This document shows, in pieces, positions 17,635 to 27,613 of a DNA stretch of 64,000 nucleotides; the stretch's first letter is position 1; the number at the start of each line of letters is the position of its first letter. This DNA is from Lactococcus allomyrinae. GTDB lineage: Bacteria; Bacillota; Bacilli; Lactobacillales; Streptococcaceae. The notes beneath the pieces are model-generated. The model saw nothing but the letters and a program-made list of their open reading frames with translations. It did not search any database and was not told the DNA's origin. The translations under genes were made by a program, and so were the position numbers. The stretch is taken from assembly GCF_003627095.1 (NCBI RefSeq), contig NZ_CP032627.1, forward strand, positions 62,001-126,000, written 5' to 3'.

Positions 17635-17662
17635 CTCCTTGTGCAAACAAAGGAGTTTTTTT
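17635..17662 (+). promoter_or_regulatory. Riboswitch expression platform: terminator whose arm is the thiM SD
   Basis: CTCCTT-gtgcaaaca-AAGGAG followed by TTTTTTT and then ATG. The 3' arm AAGGAG is also the Shine-Dalgarno of thiM, so the hairpin could both end transcription and hide the ribosome-binding site. Confidence 0.75.
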
Positions 17663-18415
17663 ATGTCTATTTTGACACAAATTCAAAAAGTAAAACCGTT
17701 AGTGTTGAACCTTGCAAATCAAGTCACCACGCAAAGAGTAGCTGACGTCATAAGTTTTTTGGGTGCATCACCTTTAATGACAAAGGAAATTCAAGAAATT
17801 GAGTCTTTACTTACTATTGCGGATGCCCTAGTAGTCAATATTGGAACAATCAGTGAAGCTGATGGACCAATATTTCTTAAAGCTTGTCAATTGGCAAATC
17901 AAATGAATAAACCGATAGTTTTAGACCCTGTTGCAGTTAATGTTCCTTACCGTGCAAGTGTAGTCAACCAACTGTTAAATGCTGTAAGTTTTGACATTAT
18001 CCGCGGCAACGCAGCAGAGATTGCTTGGTTTGCTGACAAAAAAGTTGTCAGTAAAGGAATTGATGCACTAGAGCTGACAGTAAGTCCAGAAAATGCAAAA
18101 ATTGCTGCAAAAAGAACGGGAGCGATTATTGTCCAAACAGGGAAAACGGATGTTGTTACTGACGGAAATAAAGTCTTATTTGTCAGTACTGACAGCCCAC
18201 TTTTTAAGGTAAATGTAGGGTGTGGCGATATGTTATCAGCGACAATTGGAACTTTTGTGGCAGTATCAGATAATCTTATCCAATCTGCTTATGAAGCAAC
18301 GAAATTTTTTGGCGAAGCAGGAGTGCGGGCTACAGAGGATGTTCAGAATTTACCAGGAATGTTCATAAATGCATTTCTTGATGAAATTTATCAAAAAGCA
18401 AGAGAGGCAAAATAA
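17663..18415 (+). CDS. thiM: Hydroxyethylthiazole kinase
   Basis: ThiM phosphorylates 4-methyl-5-hydroxyethylthiazole, salvaging the thiazole half of thiamine. The 250 residues show KPLVLNLANQVTTQRVADVISFLGASPLM at the start, VLDPVAVNVPYR, IIRGNAAEIAWF, and the ATP-binding and catalytic VNVGCGDMLSATIGTF. ATG 17663 is the true start: its SD AAGGAG lies in the riboswitch terminator, and the longer upstream frame runs through the aptamer and is spurious. It is the first gene of a four-gene salvage operon with 3-bp spacing to cytX. A TGTCAGTACTGACAG palindrome lies inside the gene (18181-18195). Confidence 0.96.
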   Translation: MSILTQIQKVKPLVLNLANQVTTQRVADVISFLGASPLMTKEIQEIESLLTIADALVVNIGTISEADGPIFLKACQLANQMNKPIVLDPVAVNVPYRASVVNQLLNAVSFDIIRGNAAEIAWFADKKVVSKGIDALELTVSPENAKIAAKRTGAIIVQTGKTDVVTDGNKVLFVSTDSPLFKVNVGCGDMLSATIGTFVAVSDNLIQSAYEATKFFGEAGVRATEDVQNLPGMFINAFLDEIYQKAREAK

Positions 18416-18418
18416 AAA

Positions 18419-19756
18419 GTGGAAGATTTACAGGTTTCACCAGAGCGAAGAACGGCAGGAGCATGGGATTCATTCGCAACATGGGTTAATGCAAATGCGA
18501 ATAATGGTACTTGGTTTACAGGCGGTGTAATAGCTGCGGCAGGTGTGTGGACAGCATCGGTTGATTTAGTTATTGTTGGATTGATGTCTTACGCTTTTTT
18601 ATCTATTGCAGCATATATGGGCTATAAAACAGGTTTACCCGCGATGTATTTGACTCGACCTTCGTTTGGAGTTCGAGGTTCAGTTTTACCTTCAATGATT
18701 AACATTATTCAATTTATGGGTTGGGCAGCGGCAAACACATTTATTGCGGCAGTGTCAATGGCTATGATGCTCAATGCCTTATTCAAATTTCCAGCAATCA
18801 ATTCGAATAATGCTTACATCAGCATTGGTACAGGAATCTTTATTATGATGATTTTACACCTTTTATCTGTATCTATGGGAGAAAAATCAATTCGAATATT
18901 GGAACGTTTTGGGATTTGGTTGATTTATATTTTAGTGCTTTGGGAAATGATTGTTGTTTTTCATGATTTTTCTTGGCATCAGTTGATAAATTGGAAGCCA
19001 GCAATAAATATCAAAATGTCTTCTGGAAAAGTTATTGATACATTGGCAGTTTTTAATCTTGGGTGGGCAATGGCTGGTTCAGATTTTTCAAGATTTGCTA
19101 AAAATAAAAAAGCAGCACTTGCAGTATCCTTTATCGGTGTAAATATAGGAACATGGTGGTTCGCTTCAATCGGTATGTTTTCTACGATTGCGATGGCTTT
19201 AAGTTTGAACAACTTCAATCCAGAAAATTCAGATCCATCTGTTGTTGCAACAAAACTTGGTCTAGGCTTGGTGGCATTATTAGTTATTGTTATCACATCA
19301 ACTACCTCAAATGCAGTCAGCCTGTTAGCAGCAGGTTCAGCTTATAACAATATCTTTAAGAGAACAAGTTTCAATCGTTCATTGGTTATTGTAACCATTC
19401 TTGCTTCATTGATTTCATTTATCCCACTTATCATCAATAGTTTTTTAGCAAGTTTTACCGCATTTCTTTCGGTAATTGGGATGACAATGATTCCTGTGAT
19501 TCCTATTTTTTTGATTGATTTTTATATCCTTAACAATCAAAAATATGATATTTCAGCATTGGATAAAGCAGGTGGAGTCTATTGGTACAATAAAGGAATT
19601 AACTGGATTGCTGTCATTTCTTGGGGAATTGGTGTACTTGCTTATAACTTATTTCAACGATGGACAATGGTGAGTGATGTTATTGGAGCAAGTTTTGAAA
19701 GTTTGATTTTAGCAGGTTTCAGTTACTTTTTGTTGACAAAAACACTTAGAAAGTAG
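18419..19756 (+). CDS. cytX: NCS1-family permease, likely HMP transporter CytX
   Basis: This is a 445-residue integral membrane protein with about 12 helices and the cytosine/purine permease (NCS1) fold: WASVDLVIVGLMSYAFLSIAAYMGYKTGLPAMYLTRPSFGVRGS near the start and NLGWAMAGSDFSRFAKNK centrally. Within thiamine-regulated operons this family (CytX) takes up hydroxymethylpyrimidine, the pyrimidine half of thiamine. Substrate is inferred from context: the gene sits between thiM and thiD under a TPP riboswitch. GTG 18419 has AGAGAGG about 10 nt upstream and lies 3 bp after thiM; thiD follows 7 bp after its stop. Confidence 0.88.
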   Translation: MEDLQVSPERRTAGAWDSFATWVNANANNGTWFTGGVIAAAGVWTASVDLVIVGLMSYAFLSIAAYMGYKTGLPAMYLTRPSFGVRGSVLPSMINIIQFMGWAAANTFIAAVSMAMMLNALFKFPAINSNNAYISIGTGIFIMMILHLLSVSMGEKSIRILERFGIWLIYILVLWEMIVVFHDFSWHQLINWKPAINIKMSSGKVIDTLAVFNLGWAMAGSDFSRFAKNKKAALAVSFIGVNIGTWWFASIGMFSTIAMALSLNNFNPENSDPSVVATKLGLGLVALLVIVITSTTSNAVSLLAAGSAYNNIFKRTSFNRSLVIVTILASLISFIPLIINSFLASFTAFLSVIGMTMIPVIPIFLIDFYILNNQKYDISALDKAGGVYWYNKGINWIAVISWGIGVLAYNLFQRWTMVSDVIGASFESLILAGFSYFLLTKTLRK

Positions 19757-19763
19757 GACAATA

Positions 19764-20564
19764 ATGATAGAAGTACCACAAGTAGTGACAATCGCAGGGA
19801 TTGATTCGAGCGGTGGCGCTGGTATTAATGCAGATACTAAAACATTTCATAATCAAAAAGTTTATGCTGCGACAATTGTCACAGGACTGACGGCACAAAA
19901 TACCTATGGTGTGCAAAATATTGCTCCTAGCCATCCAGAATTTATTCTTTCACAATTTGATTCTGTATTCTCTGATCTAGAGATTTCTGCAGCGAAAACG
20001 GGAGCATTGTTCGGTAAAGCTCAAGTTGAAGCAGTTATTGAGGGACTGAAAAAATACAAAGTCAATCATCTCATCGTTGATCCTGTAATGATAGCAAAAG
20101 GAGGAGCAAGATTATTATCTAATGATGCAATAGAGCTCATCAAAAAGGAGTTGCTTCCTTTGGCAGAGGTCATCATTCCAAATATAGAAGAAGCTGAAGT
20201 AATGGTTGGCTATAAGATTGAAAATCGCCAAGCACTTATTTGCGCTTTAAAAAATTTACAGAGGATGGGCGCTAAAAATGTACTAATCAAAGGAGGACAT
20301 ACAGACAGTGAAGTTGTGTCAGATGTTTTACTGACAGGAGATGGAAAAATAAGTCATTATGATTCAAAAAGAATAATGACAAGCCGAACGCATGGTACAG
20401 GAGATACTTTGTCGTCTTATATTACAGCTCACCTTGCCCAAGGAGAGACATTGATTGAGATAATGCCCAAGGCAAAAGCCTTTATTCTGGCTACGATTAA
20501 GGAAACGATTCATGTAGGACATGGGCATGGTCCACTGAATCATTGGGTGAACACAGATGAATAA
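19764..20564 (+). CDS. thiD: HMP / HMP-phosphate kinase
   Basis: ThiD phosphorylates hydroxymethylpyrimidine twice to HMP-PP, the substrate of ThiE. It is a 266-residue ribokinase-fold protein with TIAGIDSSGGAGINADTKTF at the N-terminus, LIVDPVMIAKGGARLL, IIPNIEEAEVMVG and the anion hole/catalytic TSRTHGTGDTLSSYITAHLAQG. ATG 19764 lies 7 bp after cytX with GTAGGA as SD; its end overlaps thiE by 8 bp, indicating translational coupling. It is part of the TPP-controlled salvage operon. Confidence 0.96.
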   Translation: MIEVPQVVTIAGIDSSGGAGINADTKTFHNQKVYAATIVTGLTAQNTYGVQNIAPSHPEFILSQFDSVFSDLEISAAKTGALFGKAQVEAVIEGLKKYKVNHLIVDPVMIAKGGARLLSNDAIELIKKELLPLAEVIIPNIEEAEVMVGYKIENRQALICALKNLQRMGAKNVLIKGGHTDSEVVSDVLLTGDGKISHYDSKRIMTSRTHGTGDTLSSYITAHLAQGETLIEIMPKAKAFILATIKETIHVGHGHGPLNHWVNTDE

Positions 20565-21204
20565 AGAATTTTTAAGATGCTATTTCATTGCGGGACCACA
20601 AAATTTTCCAGGATTATCTATCTGGGAAGCGCAAGAAAAAATTGTTTTAATCATGAAAAGTGGTGTAACTGCTTATCAATTTAGAGATAAAGGTACAGTT
20701 TATCAAAATGATAGACAGCGCCTAGAATTAGCCCAAAGCCTGAGAGACACAGCAAGAAAACTTGGAATTCCTTTCATAGTAAATGATGATGTTGGTTTGG
20801 CAATAACACTAAAAGCTGATGGAGTTCATTTAGGACAAAATGATGAAAAATTGAGTGATGCAAGACAAAAAGTTGGGCGTTCAATGATTATTGGACTTTC
20901 AGTCAATAATGCTACAGAGTTGGCCAAAGCTCAAGAGAGTCAAGCAGATTACTTAGGAGTTGGACCAGTTTACCCAACATTAACCAAGACAGATGCAACT
21001 CATCCCATTGGTGTGCAAGAATTAGGAAAAATGATGCCTCAAAACCATCTTCCAATTGTGGGGATAGGAGGTATTGGGTTATCAGTCTTACCAGAGCTTG
21101 TTCACATAGGGATTGATGGTATAGCAGTAATTTCTCTTTTAACGGGTTCAAATCATCCTGATACAGTGGCGAAAACAGTGCTAGATACATTTAAAGCCCA
21201 CTAA
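20557..21204 (+). CDS. thiE: Thiamine phosphate synthase
   Basis: ThiE joins HMP-PP with thiazole phosphate to give thiamine monophosphate. The 215-residue TIM-barrel protein shows GVTAYQFRDKGT, PFIVNDDVGLAITLKADGVHLGQND, IGLSVNNATELAKA, YLGVGPVYPTLTK and VGIGGIG. It overlaps thiD and is the last gene of the operon. With ThiM, ThiD and the CytX importer it completes salvage of both precursors; no de novo thiC or thiG is present in the window, so the cell probably relies on scavenged precursors. Confidence 0.96.
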   Translation: MNKEFLRCYFIAGPQNFPGLSIWEAQEKIVLIMKSGVTAYQFRDKGTVYQNDRQRLELAQSLRDTARKLGIPFIVNDDVGLAITLKADGVHLGQNDEKLSDARQKVGRSMIIGLSVNNATELAKAQESQADYLGVGPVYPTLTKTDATHPIGVQELGKMMPQNHLPIVGIGGIGLSVLPELVHIGIDGIAVISLLTGSNHPDTVAKTVLDTFKAH

Positions 21205-21249
21205 TAGGATAACTAAACGTTTTCACAGGATTTTTCAGTCCGATCTGAT

Positions 21250-21339
21250 TATTTTCTGATATAATGTCAATAAGCTAAAATGACGTCAAAATCATTTTAG
21301 CTTATTCCTTTTTTACTGAAGAAAGTTGAGGAAACTCAA
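21250..21339 (+). promoter_or_regulatory. kupA promoter and hairpin leader
   Basis: TATAAT at 21260-21265 is followed by a perfect 10-bp stem GCTAAAATGA / TCATTTTAGC (21275-21302) and a T-rich tail before the GAGG SD. kupB has the same TCTGATATAAT core and a GTTGAGGAAA SD context but not the same hairpin. The hairpin could be an attenuator. Confidence 0.5.
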
Positions 21340-23349
21340 GTGAATCAAGCACACAATAGGTCGTTTAACAAAGCAACCACAGCTGGCTTTATTATTGCTC
21401 TAGGGATTGTTTATGGCGATATTGGGACGAGTCCCTTATACACGATGCAGTCTATTGTCGAAAGTCAAGGTGGACTTGAGAATATTTCCAAATCGTTTAT
21501 TGTTGGTGTAATTTCCCTGATTATTTGGACGCTGACACTCATCACAACGATAAAGTATGTACTAGTAGCACTTAGAGCTGATAATAATCATGAAGGCGGA
21601 ATTTTCTCATTATTTACCTTAGTTCGTAAGTATGCTAAGTGGTTGATTATTCCTGCAATGATTGGTGGGGCAACATTACTTTCCGATGGAGCATTAACGC
21701 CAGCAGTAACAGTTACCTCAGCAGTTGAAGGTTTGAGGGCAATTCCAGCTTTCCAAGATGTTTTCAAAGGACAACAAACGCCAATTATTATTATAACGCT
21801 GATTATTTTAGCTATTTTATTTTTAATTCAACGTTTTGGTACAGCGATTGTAGGGCGCGTGTTCGGCCCTGTTATGTTTGCATGGTTTAGCTTTCTTGGT
21901 GTTACTGGCTTAATCAATTTGTTTAATGATTTCTCCATTTTGCAAGCTATTAATCCGTATTGGGCAATTCACCTTCTCTTTAGTCCAGAAAATAAATCAG
22001 GAGTGTTTATTCTTGGTTCAGTTTTTCTTGCAACAACTGGTGCAGAGGCCCTGTATTCTGATTTAGGTCATGTTGGACGTGGGAATATCTATGTTAGTTG
22101 GCCATTTGTTAAAGTTTGTATTATCTTGAGTTACTGTGGTCAGGCAGCTTGGTTATTAAAAAATAGAGGGGAGTCATTAGGAGATGTGAATCCTTTCTTT
22201 GCAGTATTACCACATCATATTATGATTTTCGCAGTTATATTGGCTACATTTGCAGCAATTATTGCATCTCAAGCCTTGATCTCTGGCTCATTCACATTAG
22301 TTTCAGAAGCGATTCGTTTAAAAATATTGCCAATGCTTAAAATTTATTATCCGGGTCAAACTTTAGGGCAGTTATATATTCCAGGTGTTAATTTGGCTTT
22401 GTGGATGGCCTCTAGTTTCATTGTATTATATTTCCGTACATCAGCCCATATGGAAGCAGCTTACGGACTGGCTATTACAGTCACAATGTTAATGACTACA
22501 ATATTATTGACCTTCTATCTTTCTCACCAGTTAGCAAGACGGTCGATTGCCATTTTGTTCTTTGTTTCTTTTGTTCTCATCGAAGGAATGTTCTTTATCG
22601 CTTCTGCAGTGAAGTTCTTGCATGGAGGATATGTTGTTGTTATATTTGCAGTTATGATTCTGTTTGTTATGTCTATCTGGCACAAGGCAAATGAAATTGT
22701 GTTTAAGTATATCAAATCGCTTAATATTAATGACTATAAACAGCAAATAAAGTCATTGCGGGATGATGAATCATATGATCTCTATCAAACGAATGTGGTT
22801 TATTTGACGAATCGGATGGATGGAGAGATGATTGACCGTTCAATTTTGTACTCAATCTTGGATAAACGTCCGAAACGAGCAGAGGTTTATTGGTTTGTTC
22901 ATGTAAATGTAACGGATGAACCTTGGACTGCAGAGTATGAGGTAGATATGCTAGATACTGACTATATTGTCAAAGTTAATCTTTATCTTGGATTTCGACA
23001 ACGTCAAGAAGTGCCACGATATTTGCGTACAATTGTGACAAATCTGATGAAATCTGGACGTTTACCCGAACAAAATCAGAAATACTCCATTACTAAAGGA
23101 CGGAGAGTGGGAGATTTTCGTTTTGTAGTTATTGAAGAAAGGATGACTAATGCACGTCAAATGTCAGATTTTGACCGCTTTGTACTAAGAACAAAATCCA
23201 CAATAAAGAATGTCACGGCATCGCCTGTACGCTGGTTTGGACTGCAATTTTCCGAAGTTTCTATTGAGAAAGTACCGCTGGTCTTATCGGATGTACGTAA
23301 TTTGGAGATTATTGAACGTATTATTCCCCAAGTGCCAGAAAATGATTAA
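21340..23349 (+). CDS. kupA: Potassium transporter KupA
   Basis: This Kup/HAK/KT-family K+-H+ symporter of the plasma membrane has 669 residues: about 12 transmembrane helices (20-440), starting with the signature [19 protein letters not shown], then [13 protein letters not shown] and [22 protein letters not shown], followed by a cytosolic C-terminal domain of about 200 residues. In Lactococcus lactis the Kup proteins are c-di-AMP-binding K+ importers (established for that species; not visible in the sequence). GTG 21340 follows GAGGAAAC. It is followed by its own terminator and the paralogue kupB. Confidence 0.96.
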   Translation: MNQAHNRSFNKATTAGFIIALGIVYGDIGTSPLYTMQSIVESQGGLENISKSFIVGVISLIIWTLTLITTIKYVLVALRADNNHEGGIFSLFTLVRKYAKWLIIPAMIGGATLLSDGALTPAVTVTSAVEGLRAIPAFQDVFKGQQTPIIIITLIILAILFLIQRFGTAIVGRVFGPVMFAWFSFLGVTGLINLFNDFSILQAINPYWAIHLLFSPENKSGVFILGSVFLATTGAEALYSDLGHVGRGNIYVSWPFVKVCIILSYCGQAAWLLKNRGESLGDVNPFFAVLPHHIMIFAVILATFAAIIASQALISGSFTLVSEAIRLKILPMLKIYYPGQTLGQLYIPGVNLALWMASSFIVLYFRTSAHMEAAYGLAITVTMLMTTILLTFYLSHQLARRSIAILFFVSFVLIEGMFFIASAVKFLHGGYVVVIFAVMILFVMSIWHKANEIVFKYIKSLNINDYKQQIKSLRDDESYDLYQTNVVYLTNRMDGEMIDRSILYSILDKRPKRAEVYWFVHVNVTDEPWTAEYEVDMLDTDYIVKVNLYLGFRQRQEVPRYLRTIVTNLMKSGRLPEQNQKYSITKGRRVGDFRFVVIEERMTNARQMSDFDRFVLRTKSTIKNVTASPVRWFGLQFSEVSIEKVPLVLSDVRNLEIIERIIPQVPEND

Positions 23350-23382
23350 TAGAGTTTTTGATGAAGTCTTAAATGATAAATG

Positions 23383-23415
23383 AAAGAACTGTGCAGATTT
23401 ATGCACAGTTCTTTG
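23383..23415 (+). terminator. kupA terminator
   Basis: AAAGAACTGTGCA-gattta-TGCACAGTTCTTT, 13-bp stem. Confidence 0.85.
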
Positions 23416-23551
23416 AAATAAATGATGAGCTTAAGTTCAAACTGCAAAAATAAGAGGCTTTCTGATATAATATGGTTAGCTAAAGGGGATAAATAAATTC
23501 ACTATTAGTTAGTTACTATTTGTAATGTAAGAAAGTTGAGGAAATTAAGAA

Positions 23552-25561
23552 TTGAGTCATCCACGCAATAAGTCGTTTAATAAAGCGAGTGCAGCTGGCT
23601 TTATTATTGCATTAGGTATTGTCTATGGTGATATTGGGACAAGCCCTCTTTATGCCATGCAAGCAATTGTCAGAGGACAAGGGGGATTGGAAAATATATC
23701 TCAAAACTTTGTTCTGGGTGCAGTTTCACTTGTTATTTGGACATTGACGATGATTACTACGGTTAAATACGTACTTGTGGCTTTGAAAGCGGACAATCAT
23801 CATGAGGGAGGGATTTTCTCACTTTTTACTCTTGTGCATCGCATGAGAAAATGGTTAGTTATTCCTGCAATGATTGGTGGTGCTACGTTGTTAGCCGATG
23901 GAGCACTGACTCCTGCTGTAACAGTTACTTCTGCGATTGAAGGATTACGAGGAGTGCCTAGTCTTACTCATATTTATTCAGACCAAACAGCGGTTATCAT
24001 CACAACAATGATTATCCTTGCTTTTTTGTTCTTGATTCAGAGATTTGGGACAAGTCTTGTGGGGCGTTTGTTTGGACCAATCATGCTTTTGTGGTTTGGT
24101 TTTCTTGGTGTAAGTGGACTTCTTAACTCATTTTTGGATTTATCTATTTTAAAAGCAGTAAATCCTTATTATGCGATTCATTTGTTACTCAGCCCTGAAA
24201 ATAAAGCTGGTTTCTTTATTCTTGGTTCTATTTTCTTGGTTACTACGGGGGCTGAAGCGCTGTATTCAGACTTGGGGCACGTTGGTCGTGGAAATATCTA
24301 TTTCAGTTGGCCTTTTGTTAAGGTATGTATTATCTTATCTTATTGTGGACAGGGGGCTTGGCTTCTTGCGCACCGTGGCGAAAGTTATGAGCAGTTAAAT
24401 CCTTTCTTTGCTATTTTGCCACAACCTTTGGTTGTTTATGCTGTTATACTAGCAACACTTGCTGCGATTATTGCTTCTCAAGCTTTGATTTCTGGTTCAT
24501 TTACGTTAGTTTCAGAAGCTATTCGTTTGAAATTGTTGCCTTTACTTAAAATTTATTATCCAGGACAAACACTAGGACAACTCTATATTCCTGCAATTAA
24601 TCTTGCTTTGTGGGTAACAACATCATTTTTTGTGCTGTATTTTAGAACTTCTGAACATATGGAAGCGGCTTATAGCCTTGCTATTACAATCACTATGTTG
24701 ATGACTACAACTCTTTTGACTTATTTCTTAATTCAAAAAGGAATACCTAAAATTGCTGTTGCCCTTGTGGCAGTGGTTCTGTTTGTTATTGAAGGTTCGT
24801 TCTTCGCGGCTTCTTTAGTTCAATTTATTCATGGTGCATATATTGTTGTACTGATTGCTCTGCTTATCATTTTTGTGATGTTTATTTGGAGTAAATCCCA
24901 TAAAATTGTTCTGAAATACATTAAATCACTGAATATCAATGATTATAAAAAGCAACTAAATACGCTACGTCATGATGAATCTTATGACCTTTATCAGACT
25001 AATGTGGTTTATTTGACAAGTCGAATGGACCATGAATGGATTGACCGTTCAATCTTATATTCAATTTTGGATAAACGTCCAAAACGAGCAGAAGTTTATT
25101 GGTTTGTTAATGTGAAGGTTACTGATGAGCCTTATACTTCTGAGTATAAAGTCGATATGTTGGGGACGGACTTTATCGTTCGGGTTAATTTGTATTTAGG
25201 TTTCCGTATGCGTCAAGAAGTACCACGCTATTTGCGGACTATTGTGACTGACTTAATGGAGTCGGGTCGCTTGCCACAGCAACATCAGCATTATAGTATT
25301 ACACCAGGTCGAAAAGTCGGAGATTTCCGTTTTGTCGTGGTAGAAGAAAAATTGATGAATGCGCGGCAAATGCCTGGTTTTGAACGATTTGTACTTCAAA
25401 CTAAAGCACAAATTAAAAAAATTACAGCTTCACCAGTACGTTGGTTCGGTCTTCAGTTTTCTGAGGTAACGGTGGAAACTGTGCCATTGGTTCTATCAGA
25501 TGTTCGTAATCTAGAAATTCATGAACGCCTAGAGCAAACAGAGACTGAGCCGACTCAATGA
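23552..25561 (+). CDS. kupB: Potassium transporter KupB
   Basis: This is a second Kup transporter, also exactly 669 residues and very similar to KupA along its whole length; the start [19 protein letters not shown] and nearly all helix motifs are shared, and divergence concentrates in helices near residues 395-440 and in the extreme C-terminus. It therefore arose by tandem duplication. TTG 23552 is the start, with GTTGAGGAAA upstream; TATAAT lies at 23468-23473. The two genes have separate promoters and terminators, so they can be controlled independently. Confidence 0.96.
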   Translation: MSHPRNKSFNKASAAGFIIALGIVYGDIGTSPLYAMQAIVRGQGGLENISQNFVLGAVSLVIWTLTMITTVKYVLVALKADNHHEGGIFSLFTLVHRMRKWLVIPAMIGGATLLADGALTPAVTVTSAIEGLRGVPSLTHIYSDQTAVIITTMIILAFLFLIQRFGTSLVGRLFGPIMLLWFGFLGVSGLLNSFLDLSILKAVNPYYAIHLLLSPENKAGFFILGSIFLVTTGAEALYSDLGHVGRGNIYFSWPFVKVCIILSYCGQGAWLLAHRGESYEQLNPFFAILPQPLVVYAVILATLAAIIASQALISGSFTLVSEAIRLKLLPLLKIYYPGQTLGQLYIPAINLALWVTTSFFVLYFRTSEHMEAAYSLAITITMLMTTTLLTYFLIQKGIPKIAVALVAVVLFVIEGSFFAASLVQFIHGAYIVVLIALLIIFVMFIWSKSHKIVLKYIKSLNINDYKKQLNTLRHDESYDLYQTNVVYLTSRMDHEWIDRSILYSILDKRPKRAEVYWFVNVKVTDEPYTSEYKVDMLGTDFIVRVNLYLGFRMRQEVPRYLRTIVTDLMESGRLPQQHQHYSITPGRKVGDFRFVVVEEKLMNARQMPGFERFVLQTKAQIKKITASPVRWFGLQFSEVTVETVPLVLSDVRNLEIHERLEQTETEPTQ

Positions 25562-25571
25562 GTCTATAAAT

Positions 25572-25600
25572 AAAAAGAGCGATAAGCTCTTTTTATTTTA
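25572..25600 (+). terminator. kupB terminator
   Basis: AAAAAGAGC-gataa-GCTCTTTTT with a T-rich tail. Confidence 0.88.
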
Positions 25601-26040
25601 TTTGGGAATTAGCATTTTTGTGGAACGCTTCTTTAAAAAGGTTCGTTTATACTAGTTCATCTTTAAGTTTTATTAGAAAATTATTAGATGAACTGCAGAT
25701 ATACTGCCTTGTGATTCGACTAGCAAGTCTACTTGCGTAGCAAGAGCTATTTCGCTTTCCGACTTTAGTCAGTTGCTACTGCGACTAGGTGCTTTGCCTT
25801 TTGCTCTTGCTGCTTTTGCAGCTAAGCAAACGGACAGCGGTTGCATAGACCGTTCGCAGAACAGCGTGCGAAGCACGTAGCACCCATAGCGAGCGTGGAC
25901 AGCGAAGCAACGAAGTTGCGTAGATAGTAAAATCGACAGCGTAACGAAGTGAAGATAGAGCGAATGGACACTTGGGATATGGACAGCGGAGCGAAACAGA
26001 GATAACTTTTAAATGACACGCTTAAAAGTTGAACAGTATT
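25601..26040. repeat. Mosaic repeat array downstream of kupB
   Basis: The densest repeat cluster in the window. Several copies of the AGCGAATGGACAGCG / AAGCGGAGATAG module stand in series (about 25825-25845, 25890-25925, 25935-25970, 25985-26000), and TGCTTTGCCTTTTGCTCTTGCTGC lies before them. Short open frames across it are by-products of the repeats. No gene. Confidence 0.75.
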
Positions 26041-26067
26041 AATAATTTCCTGTAAAAATGATTGTTT

Positions 26068-26241
26068 TTAAGGAGCAATACGTTTTCTGGCAGCTCTTTT
26101 ACGCCCATTGTCAATCATTTGTTTTTTCTCTTTGATTGGATTGATGACTTGGGATTTTATACAGAGTGCGCCAGCGGTAAGAGCGATAAGCGTGAATGCT
26201 TTTCCTGCGACGAAACCTGTGATGAATGATTTATTGTGCAT
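26068..26241 (-). CDS. DUF3042-like small protein (second copy)
   Basis: This gene of 57 codons starts at ATG 26241 after a GAGGAAC SD. The product begins MHNKSFITGFVAGKAFTLIA, a hydrophobic helix, and ends in a basic NGRKRAARKRIAP tail. The helix-plus-basic-tail architecture, with the final ARKR motif, resembles DUF3042, a family of small Lactobacillales membrane proteins often found near miaA, which lies 1.4 kb away here. Function unknown. It sits 21 bp downstream of a paralogue of the same design; the pair is probably one transcript. Confidence 0.7.
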   Translation of the reverse strand: MHNKSFITGFVAGKAFTLIALTAGALCIKSQVINPIKEKKQMIDNGRKRAARKRIAP

Positions 26242-26262
26242 AATAGTTCCTCCAAATTTTGT

Positions 26263-26439
26263 TTAACGTGCAAGCCTTTTTCGAATCGCTTTTTTATGTC
26301 TTTCCATATTTGGAATATCTGCTGAAACTTGTGACATTTCTGGAAGATAACCTTTGTGTTTTGCGACGAGAAGAGTGGTTCCTGCGATAGTGATTTCGAT
26401 GGCTTTTCCAATGAGATAGCCTTTGAGTAACTTATTCAT
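26263..26439 (-). CDS. DUF3042-like small protein (first copy)
   Basis: This 58-residue protein starts at ATG 26439 with AAAGGAAC as SD. The N-terminal helix KGYLIGKAIEITIAGTTLLV may insert in the membrane; the C-terminus HKKAIRKRLAR is strongly basic, as in the downstream paralogue. Shared features with it are a glycine-containing helix starting with KG/TG followed by GKA, and the AxRKRxA ending. A TATAAT-like stretch lies upstream on the minus strand near 26490. Overlapping frames on the same strand are shadows. Family call from memory of DUF3042; no database search was made. Confidence 0.72.
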   Translation of the reverse strand: MNKLLKGYLIGKAIEITIAGTTLLVAKHKGYLPEMSQVSADIPNMERHKKAIRKRLAR

Positions 26440-26657
26440 AAAGTTCCTTTCTGTTTGTTTCTTATAATTTATATTTTGTTATATTATTATTATAAGCTAA
26501 AGATTTTAAAATGGATAATAATATGATGAAAAAATGAGATTGATGAGCTTTCAATAAAAATTAACTGGTTAAGGTTCAGATGGGCTTGGTGTGGTACGAT
26601 GGAGGGAGTTGGTAAAAAACAATAAATTCATAAAAAAGAAAGAAGGTAGAAACTGCG

Positions 26658-27323
26658 ATGACAATTACTGGTGTAAAGATTGACAAAAAGTTTATGAAGG
26701 ACTTATTTATTCTGATCATGGGTGTGGGACTTTATGTTTTATCTGTTCAGATGTTCGTTATTCCCAATTTTTTGGCGAGTAATGGTGTAGCTGGAGTCTC
26801 TGTATTGATGGACTTTGTTTTTGGTGTCAATCCTGCCTTAACTTTTTTTCTTGTTAATATTCCGCTTTTTCTTTTTGGATGGCGTTTACTTGCACCGCGG
26901 GTGTTGTTATTAAGTATTCCTGGGGCTTTGTCAATGAGTTTGTGGTTGCTTTTATATGAGGCTTTAGGTGTTTCTGGAATTGAGTTTTCGCATATTATTT
27001 TTGCTGGAATAAGTGATGGAATTCTCTCGGGGATTGGTGCAGGATTAGTTATTATTTCTGAAGGGACATTTGGCGGTTCAATTTTGCTGAGTCGAATTTT
27101 GGAAGAACAATGGAATTTTAAGATTGATAAGGTGTTGTTTATGGTGGATGTTGTTGTACTGGGACTATCACTTTTGACTTATCTTGCGCTTCCTAATTTT
27201 GCGGTGACTTTATTATCTTGCTATATATTTAGCAAGGTGACCTTAATTGTAGGGCGTCCTGAATATCGTAAAGGATTGGTTTTAAAGGGTAAAAAAGTTT
27301 ACAAAAAAGTTTTTGCGGCTTGA
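26658..27323 (+). CDS. YitT-family membrane protein lacking the DUF2179 domain
   Basis: This 221-residue protein contains the YitT membrane domain: about six hydrophobic helices, with VQMFVIPNFLASNGVAGVSVLMDFVFG and GAGLVIISEGTFGGSILLSRIL being the typical conserved segments. Full-length YitT proteins (about 280-290 residues) carry a C-terminal cytosolic DUF2179 domain that is absent here; the protein ends in a basic tail KGKKVYKKVFAA. Transport function is suspected for the family, the substrate unknown. ATG 26658 follows AGAAGG. A terminator follows. Confidence 0.8.
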   Translation: MTITGVKIDKKFMKDLFILIMGVGLYVLSVQMFVIPNFLASNGVAGVSVLMDFVFGVNPALTFFLVNIPLFLFGWRLLAPRVLLLSIPGALSMSLWLLLYEALGVSGIEFSHIIFAGISDGILSGIGAGLVIISEGTFGGSILLSRILEEQWNFKIDKVLFMVDVVVLGLSLLTYLALPNFAVTLLSCYIFSKVTLIVGRPEYRKGLVLKGKKVYKKVFAA

Positions 27324-27426
27324 AGGTTAATGGAAAAAGAATAAGGTAGTGTTGTATAGTGGAGATAGTGTTACTTTATCCTCTGACTAAGAGGCGGAAA
27401 CTGATTTTGATAAAAAATGTAAAGTG

Positions 27427-27455
27427 ATTGAACATGGTTCAATTGCTTTTTTGAT
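27427..27455 (+). terminator. Terminator after yitT-like gene
   Basis: ATTGAAC-atg-GTTCAAT followed by TGCTTTTTTG. Confidence 0.75.
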
Positions 27456-27613
27456 AGGATGTTTGAATTTATTGTCGAAATCTGAAATAATAAAGTCTAG
27501 TGATTGTAAAAGTTGACGAATTGACAAAAAATTAGTTTGCTTCATCCTAATATTTTAATGTGTTGAGTGGTAAATAGGATTAGATATAAAAGTGAGAATT
27601 TAATAATAGAGTG

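Noticed and set aside
17483-17662. N-terminal extension of ThiM
   Set aside because: It runs through the TPP aptamer and terminator; ATG 17663 has the SD.
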